NCBI RefSeq assembly: GCF_900156545.1
Contig: NZ_FTNW01000001.1
Coordinates: 62,001-126,000, forward strand
Source: Aquipseudomonas alcaligenes
GTDB taxonomy: Bacteria; Pseudomonadota; Gammaproteobacteria; Pseudomonadales; Pseudomonadaceae
Reading direction: 5' to 3'
DNA length: 64,000 nt
The notes beneath the pieces are model-generated. The model made no database searches. It worked only from the letters and a program-made list of their open reading frames with translations, and was not told the DNA's origin. The position numbers were made by a program, and so were the translations under genes. Shown one piece after another: positions 57,959 through 64,000 of the stretch. Numbering within the stretch: the stretch's first letter is position 1; the number at the start of each line of letters is the position of its first letter.

Positions 57959-58225
57959 TCAGGTGTATTTGGTGAAGATGGCGCGCACGCGGGCCAGGGT
58001 CTCGGCGTCGTCGCGCGAGGGGTCGAGCACGGTTTCTTCGAGCAGGCACGCGAGCATCTCCTGGTAGGCCTTGTCCAGCGCCTTGCGCGCGGCGGCAAAC
58101 TGCTGGGCGATGGCCTCGCATTCCTCGCCGCGACGGATCATCGCCTGGATGCCGCGGATCTGGCCCTCGACGCGGGCCAGGCGCTTGAGCATGGCGTCCT
58201 GTTGCTGGGTGTTGGGGGTGGTCAT
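57959..58225 (-). CDS. CsoR/RcnR/FrmR-family repressor, probable sulfur sensor
   Basis: An 88-residue all-helical regulator of the DUF156 family (KRLARVEGQIRGIQAMI is the family signature). Cys36 is the conserved ligand. Cys60 stands one residue before the position of the family histidine, and the second helix has neither His nor the more distal Cys of CsoR. A copper, nickel or formaldehyde role is thus unlikely. With rhodanese, TauE and persulfide dioxygenase neighbours a CstR-like persulfide sensor is likely. Its stop and the next start leave a 28-bp gap. Confidence 0.85.
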   Translation of the reverse strand: MTTPNTQQQDAMLKRLARVEGQIRGIQAMIRRGEECEAIAQQFAAARKALDKAYQEMLACLLEETVLDPSRDDAETLARVRAIFTKYT

Positions 58226-58226
58226 C

Positions 58227-58772
58227 TCAGAGCTCCAGGGGGCGGCGCAGGGTGAAGGCGCCGCGCAGTTCGCCGGCGGCGAAGCCGCGGGCCTGATCCT
58301 GCGGGTAGTGACGGTCGAGCAGCTGTACCAGCTCGGGTTTGATCGCGCTGCCGTGGCAGGCCAGGCAGGGCTCGCCGGTGGCGATGGCGCGCATGTAGCG
58401 AAATTCGCCGTCCACCACCTCGGCACGGTTCAGGCTGGCGATGGCCTCGCCGGCCTGGCTGCGGCGCTGAAAATCTTCCAGCACGGCTTGTTCCCAGGCA
58501 TCCGGACGGTTGTCCGGGTTACGCAGGCGCAGGGCGGTGCGCCCCACTTTCCAGGGCGCGACGCTGTGCTGCTGGGCGATGCCGGGCGCCAGCTGGCGAC
58601 AGGCTTCGACGGCCTGTGCCGGGCCGCCTGTGGCGACCGCGGTCTGCACGCTGGCCAGCAGCTGTTGCTGGAACGGCGGGATCAGGGCTTCGGCCTCGCC
58701 GCGCAGCTGTGCCAGGTCGGCGGCCTGGGCGAGCAGCGGGGCACAGCAGAGCAGGGTAGTGAACAGGCGCAT
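58227..58772 (-). CDS. Secreted c-heme protein (DUF3365/Tll0287-like)
   Basis: A 181-residue protein with a signal peptide (MRLFTTLLCCAPLLAQA) and a single CLACH haem motif (Cys136, Cys139, His140) inside a Tll0287-like/DUF3365 haem domain. It is probably periplasmic. It is the first gene of the sulfur operon, one base before the CsoR-type start. I chose the ATG at 58772 because GGGAG lies seven bases upstream; a second ATG two codons earlier is too close to it. A redox or sensory role is inferred. Confidence 0.82.
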   Translation of the reverse strand: MRLFTTLLCCAPLLAQAADLAQLRGEAEALIPPFQQQLLASVQTAVATGGPAQAVEACRQLAPGIAQQHSVAPWKVGRTALRLRNPDNRPDAWEQAVLEDFQRRSQAGEAIASLNRAEVVDGEFRYMRAIATGEPCLACHGSAIKPELVQLLDRHYPQDQARGFAAGELRGAFTLRRPLEL

Positions 58773-58790
58773 CGGCATACTCCCTATCAA

Positions 58791-58808
58791 TATACAGGGG
58801 GGAGTATA
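58791..58808. promoter_or_regulatory. CsoR-family operator upstream of the sulfur operon
   Basis: The sequence TATAC, AGGGGGGA, GTATA is a G-tract of six flanked by perfectly inverted A/T-rich arms, the form of CsoR/RcnR/FrmR-family operators. It stands 19 bp upstream of the first start codon of an operon that encodes such a regulator. A wider repeat, ATACTCCC (58777-58784) against GGGAGTAT (58800-58807), may be a second half site. Autorepression is predicted. Confidence 0.7.
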
Positions 58809-58856
58809 TGTTGGGTGCAAAAAAAGGCAACCGTCGCTCGTCGCGTCAGCCTGTGG

Positions 58857-60809
58857 TCATTGGCCGCGGATCAGCTTGCGCAGCAGGAAACGGTTGGGGT
58901 GGCAAGCCTCGGCCACGGCGCGCGGCAGTGGTAGCGGTTCGTCGTTCAGCCACGCGGCCAGCAACTCGCCGCACAGCGGTGCCGTGATCAGCCCGCGCGA
59001 GCCGTGGCCGCTGTTGACGTACAGGCCGTCGCGCCAGGGGCAGGGGCTATCCGGCACCTGGCGGGCATCCTTGCCGAGCACCGCGTAGGTCTCGGCGAAG
59101 GCCGCCGGGTCGGCCAGCGGGCCGACGATCGGCAGGTAGTCGGGGCTGGTGCAGCGGAAGGCGGCGCGGCCTTCGAGCTGCGCCGGATCGAGCCGGGCGG
59201 TGTCCAGGCGCTCGGCCAGGTCCGCAGAGATTTCCCGCAGCAGTTCGAGGTTGCCGGCGTGTTCGGCAGCGGTCGGTGCGCAGTCCTGGCTGTGGAAGTC
59301 GAAGCTGGCGCCCAGGGTGTGCTCGCCGCTGCGCGGCGGCGCCACATAGCCTTCGGCGCAGACCACGCAGGTCAGCTCGGCGCTACGGGTGGTCTGCGGC
59401 AGGCGGCTGATCTGCCCACGGATGCGCTTGAGCGGCAGCTCGGCGGCGAAGCGGCGCACCTCGGCGGCGCCGGCCAGGATCGCCACGGGAGCCTCGGCCA
59501 GCAGGCGCTCGCCGTTCAGCGCCTGCCAGCGGCCGTCGACCCGCCGCAGCTCCAGCGCCTCGCTGTGCGTGAGCAGACGAATGCGCGGATGGCTGGCGAG
59601 CTGGCGGCACAGCGCCGGCGGATGTACCCAGCCGGCGTCGGGGTAGAACAGGCCGCCGGCCGGCAGCGCGACGCCGGCGCGGGCTTCAGCCTGCTCGCGC
59701 GTCAGGCTGTGCAGCAGGTCCGCCGGGAACGCCTCGGCCAGCTTGGCCTGGCGCCCGGCTTCCGGCGCATCGAACGCCAGTTGCAGCACGCCGCAGGCAG
59801 CCCAGTCGTGGCCCTGCTGCAGGTGCTGGAGCAGGCGGCGGGTGTGGCCGAAGCCGGCCAGCACCAGTTGCGACAACGCGGTGCCATGGGCGGACAGCTT
59901 GAGGTAGAGGACGCCCTGGGGGTTGCCGGAAGCTTCCTGCGCCACTGCATCGTGGCGCTCCAGCAGGGTCACCTGCCAGCCGCGCACAGCCAGGCTGGCG
60001 GCCGTGGCGCAACCGGCTAGACCGGCGCCGATGACCAGTGCTTCGCGCGCTTCCGGCCTGGGCGGACGGGCATGCCAGGGCTTTTCCGCCACTCGCGCAT
60101 GGGCCTCGAAACGCCCGCAGAGGATTTCCCACTTCTTGCCGTGGCCGGGCGCGCGGCGCATGGCGAAGCCGGCCTCGATCAGCCCTCGGCGTACCGTGCC
60201 CTTGCTGGTGAAGGTGGCCAGGCTGGCGCCCGGGGCGGACAACCGCGCCAATTCCTGGAACAGCTCCGGGGTCCACATTTCCGGGTTCTTGTCCGGGGCG
60301 AAGCCATCGAGGAACCAGACGTCGATGCGCGCGTCCAGCTGCGGCAGCATCTGCAGCGCATCGCCGATCAGCAGGGTGAGGATGACCCGACCGCCATCCA
60401 GTACCAGGCGCTGGAAGCCGGGATGGATGGCCCTGTACTGCTCCAGCAACTGCCCGGACCAGGGCGCCAGCTCGGGCCACAGGGCCAGGGCGCGCTGCAG
60501 GTCGGCTGCGGTGAGTGGGTATTTCTCCACGCTGACGAAATGCAGACAGGCATCCGCAGGGGCCAACTGGTCGAACAGCTGCCAGGCGCAGAGGAAGTTC
60601 AGTCCGGTGCCGAAGCCGGTTTCGCCGATTGCCAGGCTTGCGCCGGCAGGCAGGGCGGCGAAGCGTGCCGGCAGGTCGTTACCGGCGAGGAACACATGAC
60701 GGGTTTCTCCCAGGCCGTCGTCGCGAGAGAAATACACGTCACCGAACTGGCGCGAAAGTGGCTGGCCTTGGTCGTTCCAGTCGAGCTGGGCGTTGCAGAG
60801 GTCGGACAT
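58857..60809 (-). CDS. mnmC: Bifunctional tRNA mnm5s2U34 biosynthesis protein MnmC
   Basis: A 650-residue fusion. Residues 1 to about 240 form the SAM-dependent methyltransferase (MnmD; GETGFGTGLNFLCAW, WFLDGFAPDKNPEMW). The rest is the FAD-dependent oxidase (VIGAGLAGCATAASLAVRGW near 260-280, SGHGSRGLITAPLCGE near the end). Together they turn cmnm5U34 to mnm5U34 in tRNA. It is monocistronic and divergent from pap. Confidence 0.95.
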   Translation of the reverse strand: MSDLCNAQLDWNDQGQPLSRQFGDVYFSRDDGLGETRHVFLAGNDLPARFAALPAGASLAIGETGFGTGLNFLCAWQLFDQLAPADACLHFVSVEKYPLTAADLQRALALWPELAPWSGQLLEQYRAIHPGFQRLVLDGGRVILTLLIGDALQMLPQLDARIDVWFLDGFAPDKNPEMWTPELFQELARLSAPGASLATFTSKGTVRRGLIEAGFAMRRAPGHGKKWEILCGRFEAHARVAEKPWHARPPRPEAREALVIGAGLAGCATAASLAVRGWQVTLLERHDAVAQEASGNPQGVLYLKLSAHGTALSQLVLAGFGHTRRLLQHLQQGHDWAACGVLQLAFDAPEAGRQAKLAEAFPADLLHSLTREQAEARAGVALPAGGLFYPDAGWVHPPALCRQLASHPRIRLLTHSEALELRRVDGRWQALNGERLLAEAPVAILAGAAEVRRFAAELPLKRIRGQISRLPQTTRSAELTCVVCAEGYVAPPRSGEHTLGASFDFHSQDCAPTAAEHAGNLELLREISADLAERLDTARLDPAQLEGRAAFRCTSPDYLPIVGPLADPAAFAETYAVLGKDARQVPDSPCPWRDGLYVNSGHGSRGLITAPLCGELLAAWLNDEPLPLPRAVAEACHPNRFLLRKLIRGQ

Positions 60810-60904
60810 CGAGGCACCCGGAAAACAAGGTGCGGCATTGTAGCTACTTGCGCCAAGGCTCGGCGAATCCGCTAGGCTGAGCGAATCGAGACAGGGAGAC
60901 CTCT

Positions 60905-62392
60905 ATGTTTGAGTCCGCCGAACTGGGCCGCAAGATTGATCCGGCCGAATACGAAAAGGAACTGCCCGCGCTGCGCGAGGCCTTGCTGGAGGCGCAGTTT
61001 GAACTGCAGCAGCAGGGGCGCTTCCCGGTGATCATCCTGATCAATGGCGTGGAGGGCGCCGGCAAGGGAGAGACGGTCAAGCTCCTCAATGAGTGGATGG
61101 ACCCGCGCCTGATTCAGGTCAGCACCTTCGACGTGCAAACCGACGAAGAGCTGGCGCGGCCTCCGGCCTGGCGTTTCTGGCGGCAACTCCCGCCCAAGGG
61201 CCGCATCGGTATCTTCTTCGGCAACTGGTACAGCCAGATGATCCAGGGCCGCATCCATGGCCATTTCAAGGATGCCGTGCTGGACCAGGCCATCGATGGT
61301 GCCCTGGCGCTGGAGCAGATGCTGTGCGACGAGGGGGCGCTGATCTTCAAGTTCTGGTTCCACCTGTCCAAGAAGCAGATGAAGATGCGCCTGAAGGAGT
61401 TGCAGGACGACCCGCAGCGCGCCTGGCGCCTCAGCCCGCTGGACTGGCAGCAGTCCAAGACCTACGACAAGTTCGTGCGCAACGGTGAGCGCGTGCTGCG
61501 GCGCAGCAGCCGCGACTTCGCCCCCTGGTACGTGGTCGAGGGCAGCGACGAGTGCTATCGCAGCTTGACGGTGGGGCGCATTCTCCTCGACGGCCTGCAG
61601 GCGGCGCTCAAAGCCAAGACGCGTCCGACCGCCCAGCCGCATGTGGCGCCGATAGTGGCCAGCCTGGACAACCGCATCCTGCTGGACAGCCTGGACCTCA
61701 CCCAGAGTCTGGACAAGGACGCCTACAAGGACATGCTGGCGGCGGAGCAGGCGCGCCTGGCCATGCTGATGCGCGACAAGCGCATGCGCCGGCACGCGCT
61801 GGTGGCGGTGTTCGAGGGCAACGATGCGGCCGGCAAGGGCGGCGCCATCCGCCGTGTGGCGGCGGCCCTGGACCCGCGCCAGTACCGTATCGTGCCGATC
61901 GCCGCGCCGACCGAGGAGGAGCGCGCCCAGCCCTACCTGTGGCGCTTCTGGCGGCATATTCCGGCGCGCGGCAAGTTCACCGTGTTCGACCGTTCATGGT
62001 ATGGCCGTGTCCTGGTGGAGCGTGTGGAGGGCTTCTGCCAGCCCAGTGACTGGCTGCGCGCCTATGGCGAGATAAACGATTTCGAAGAGCAGCTGAGTCG
62101 CGCCGGCGTGGTGCTGGTGAAGTTCTGGCTGGCCATCGACCAGGACGAGCAGTTCAAGCGCTTCAAGGAGCGCGAGCAGATCGCCTTCAAGCGCTTCAAG
62201 ATCACCGAAGAGGACTGGCGCAATCGCGACAAGTGGGACGCCTATTGTGATGCCGTAGGCGACATGGTCGACCGCACCAGTACCTCGATCGCGCCCTGGA
62301 CCCTGGTGGAGGCCAACGACAAGCGCTTCGCTCGGGTCAAGGTGCTGCGCACCATCAATGAAGCGCTGGAAAAGGCCTTTGCCAACGACTGA
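60905..62392 (+). CDS. pap: Polyphosphate:AMP phosphotransferase (two-domain PPK2)
   Basis: A 495-residue class II PPK2 enzyme with two tandem kinase-like domains, each with a Walker A motif: NGVEGAGKGET (near 48-57) and EGNDAAGKGGAI (near 303-314). The two-domain form is the one that phosphorylates AMP to ADP with polyphosphate. Aspartates of the lid and Walker B (FDRSWYGRVLVERVEG) are present in the C-terminal domain, which is probably the active one. Confidence 0.94.
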   Translation: MFESAELGRKIDPAEYEKELPALREALLEAQFELQQQGRFPVIILINGVEGAGKGETVKLLNEWMDPRLIQVSTFDVQTDEELARPPAWRFWRQLPPKGRIGIFFGNWYSQMIQGRIHGHFKDAVLDQAIDGALALEQMLCDEGALIFKFWFHLSKKQMKMRLKELQDDPQRAWRLSPLDWQQSKTYDKFVRNGERVLRRSSRDFAPWYVVEGSDECYRSLTVGRILLDGLQAALKAKTRPTAQPHVAPIVASLDNRILLDSLDLTQSLDKDAYKDMLAAEQARLAMLMRDKRMRRHALVAVFEGNDAAGKGGAIRRVAAALDPRQYRIVPIAAPTEEERAQPYLWRFWRHIPARGKFTVFDRSWYGRVLVERVEGFCQPSDWLRAYGEINDFEEQLSRAGVVLVKFWLAIDQDEQFKRFKEREQIAFKRFKITEEDWRNRDKWDAYCDAVGDMVDRTSTSIAPWTLVEANDKRFARVKVLRTINEALEKAFAND

Positions 62393-62602
62393 CTAGAAGG
62401 CGCGGCTTTCGATGATGTCGTTGGCCTGCTGCATGCGGCGGATGTAGAAGGCGATCTCGCGCTCCGCATCGACGCGGGTGAAGAAGGGGCCTTCCAGGGT
62501 GCCTTCGCGAGTGGCGAAAAAATACTGACCATTGACCGCACTGACTCGCTCGCTGCGGTAGTGGGTGCCGGGGGCGGGGTCGATATTGCGTTGACCGAAC
62601 AT
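62393..62602 (-). CDS. Small conserved Pseudomonas protein (DUF6316-like)
   Basis: A 69-residue protein (MFGQRNIDPAPGTHYRSERV, then GQYFFATREGTLEGPFFTR). The pattern GQYFF.TREG..GPF looks like a small GYF-like or DUF6316-type fold. I do not know a function. I chose the ATG at 62602. It is convergent with pap: its stop begins at the base after the pap stop. Confidence 0.6.
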   Translation of the reverse strand: MFGQRNIDPAPGTHYRSERVSAVNGQYFFATREGTLEGPFFTRVDAEREIAFYIRRMQQANDIIESRAF

Positions 62603-62809
62603 GGCTAAGCCTCCTGCGACAGGGTGCACTGCTTTCAGTCTAGTGCCTGGTCATTGGCGAGTAGGCTGGCGCGACAAGTGGTCATTTTTTAGTCATCTCG
62701 AGCGGGCGGCACAGTTTGTTCCTGTCTGAGTGGTCAGCTGTGGCTGTCGGGTCAATCGGGCGCGGCCTACAATCCCCGGCCTTTCCGCTGTTTCGCCGTC
62801 GAGGCTGTC

Positions 62810-63775
62810 ATGCACGTTTCCTCCGGCCGCTGGCTTTTCGGCCTGCTGCTCGCCCTTACCACTGCCGTGCTCTGGGGCATCCTGCCGATCAAGCTCAAGG
62901 AAGTGCTGCAGGTGATGGACCCGGTCACCGTCACCTGGTACCGCCTGCTGGTGTCCGGTGTGCTGCTGTTCATCTGGTTGTCGACCCAGCGTCGCCTGCC
63001 GCGTTTTGCCCCGCTCGGTCGCCGTGGCCAGGGTCTTCTGGTGCTGGCCATTCTCGGCCTGACCGCCAACTACGTGCTCTACCTGATCGGCCTCAACATG
63101 CTCAGCCCCGGCACTACCCAGCTGGTGATCCAGATGGCGCCGATCCTGTTTCTGGTGGCCAGCCTGTTCGTGTTCCGCGAGTCCTTCAGCCTTGGCCAGG
63201 GTGTCGGCATGGCCATCCTGTTGCTCGGTTTCGGCCTGTTCTTCAACCAGCGCCTGGCAGAGTTGCTGACCTCGCTGACCACTTACACCACCGGGGTGCT
63301 GGTGATACTGCTGGCGGCTTTCGTCTGGGTGTTCTACGGACTTGCGCAGAAGCAGCTGCTGACCCAGTGGAGCTCACCACAGATCATGATGGTGATTTAC
63401 CTGGCCTGCGCCTTGCTGCTCACGCCCTGGGCCCATCCGCTGCAGGTACTGCAGCTCAGCACACTGCAGTGCTGGCTGCTGCTGGCCTGCTGCCTGAATA
63501 CGCTGGTGGCCTACGGCGCTTTCGCCGAGGCGCTGGCGCACTGGGAGGCCTCGCGGGTCAGCGCGACCCTGTCGATCACCCCGCTGGTGACTTTTGTCGC
63601 GGTGGCCCTGGCTGCCGTCTGGTGGCCCGACCATGTGCAGCCGGAGCAGATCAACCTGCTCGGCTACGCCGGTGCACTGCTGGTGGTGCTGGGCTCGGCG
63701 CTCACGGCGCTGGGCCCTTCGTTGCTGGCCGGTTGGCGCGCACGTCGTGCCCGCCTGGTGACGTTCAGACCCTGA
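62810..63775 (+). CDS. EamA/DMT-family transporter
   Basis: A 321-residue protein with ten predicted membrane helices and two EamA repeats (ALTTAVLWGILPI and LLAAFVWVFYGLAQK starts, FLVASLFVFRESFSLGQ at the end of repeat one). It resembles RarD/YdcZ-type drug/metabolite exporters with unknown substrate. The 207-bp upstream gap holds no gene. Its last 11 bases overlap the convergent oxidoreductase gene. Confidence 0.88.
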   Translation: MHVSSGRWLFGLLLALTTAVLWGILPIKLKEVLQVMDPVTVTWYRLLVSGVLLFIWLSTQRRLPRFAPLGRRGQGLLVLAILGLTANYVLYLIGLNMLSPGTTQLVIQMAPILFLVASLFVFRESFSLGQGVGMAILLLGFGLFFNQRLAELLTSLTTYTTGVLVILLAAFVWVFYGLAQKQLLTQWSSPQIMMVIYLACALLLTPWAHPLQVLQLSTLQCWLLLACCLNTLVAYGAFAEALAHWEASRVSATLSITPLVTFVAVALAAVWWPDHVQPEQINLLGYAGALLVVLGSALTALGPSLLAGWRARRARLVTFRP

Positions 63776-64000
63776 CGCCCAGCCCCTCGGCCTTGCGCAG
63801 CCAGCCCTGGCGCTGTTCCTCGGAGGAGGGGCGCACCGGGGCGAATTCGGTCAGGCGGCGGGTCTTGATGCCGCAGAAGCCGAGGATGGTGCGCACCATT
63901 TGCCGGTGCGCCGGCGCGCCGTAGATCCAGCGGAAGTACCAGGGCGGGGTGTCCAGGGTGACCAGCAGATCGGCCGTGCGCCCGCTCAGCAGCTTGTCCC
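63765..64000 (-). CDS. NAD(P)H-dependent flavodoxin-fold oxidoreductase, C-terminal part (partial)
   Basis: The gene runs off the right edge; 77 codons and the TGA are present. The visible protein has LLVTLDTPPWYFRWIYG, then HRQMVRTILGFCGIKTRR and a C-terminal helix, as in the NAD(P)H quinone reductase/YwrO-type flavodoxin family (PF02525). Such enzymes reduce quinones or nitro compounds with FMN or FAD. Its stop overlaps the end of the convergent EamA gene by 11 bases. Confidence 0.75.
   Translation of the reverse strand, partial: DKLLSGRTADLLVTLDTPPWYFRWIYGAPAHRQMVRTILGFCGIKTRRLTEFAPVRPSSEEQRQGWLRKAEGLGVRV

Overview
The window looks like a chromosomal segment of a Pseudomonas (high-GC gammaproteobacterium). 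The left third has the order mupP-ubiG, a methylthioadenosine deaminase divergent from mtnA, then gyrA-serC-pheA-hisC-tyrA/aroA-cmk-rpsA-ihfB. This order and the fused TyrA-AroA protein match what I know of P. aeruginosa and relatives. I cannot name the species. I saw no rRNA, tRNA, CRISPR array, transposase or prophage gene.

Region 1 (1-20.3 kb) is housekeeping: chromosome segregation (scpA end, scpB), 23S rRNA pseudouridylation (rluB), a diguanylate cyclase, peptidoglycan sugar recycling (mupP), ubiquinone synthesis (ubiG), methylthioadenosine salvage, DNA gyrase A, then a tight serine/aromatic amino acid/histidine operon running into cmk, with rpsA after an apparent attenuator or terminator, and ihfB plus a small LapA-type membrane protein.

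Region 2 (20.4-48.1 kb) is a large surface-polysaccharide (probably O-antigen) locus next to ihfB. Block A (WbpV-, WbpL- and WbpM-like) would build and load the first N-acetylated deoxysugar on undecaprenyl phosphate. Three genes not obviously linked to polysaccharide follow (a ComEA-like secreted helix-hairpin-helix protein, a 3-hydroxyisobutyrate-dehydrogenase-type reductase, a hydroxypyruvate-isomerase-type protein). Block B holds wzz, ugd, a fused CMP-nonulosonate synthetase/PseG-like protein, a sialic-acid-synthase-family enzyme, a pyruvyltransferase-family protein, a degenerate asparagine-synthetase-like protein, Wzx, a glycosyltransferase with HP and ST motifs, a Wzy candidate, an acyltransferase and two further glycosyltransferases. 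It continues with rmlBACD (dTDP-rhamnose), a second, WcaJ-type initiating transferase and a WaaL-type ligase. The DNA from about 32.7 to 36.3 kb is strikingly AT-rich, which suggests acquisition by transfer or recombination.

Region 3 (48.2-64 kb) is mixed. It opens with the most unusual gene of the window: a 729-residue FtsZ/tubulin-superfamily protein with the GTP-binding glycine loop and a T7-like aspartate pair. Then come a CynX-type transporter broken by one amber codon, small conserved proteins, a large 7TMR-DISM hybrid histidine kinase, and a five-gene sulfur/persulfide-type operon (c-heme protein, CsoR-family repressor, rhodanese, TauE/SafE permease, ETHE1-like dioxygenase). A CsoR-family-type operator lies upstream of that operon. 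The window ends with mnmC, a two-domain PPK2 polyphosphate:AMP phosphotransferase, an EamA transporter and the end of a flavodoxin-fold oxidoreductase.
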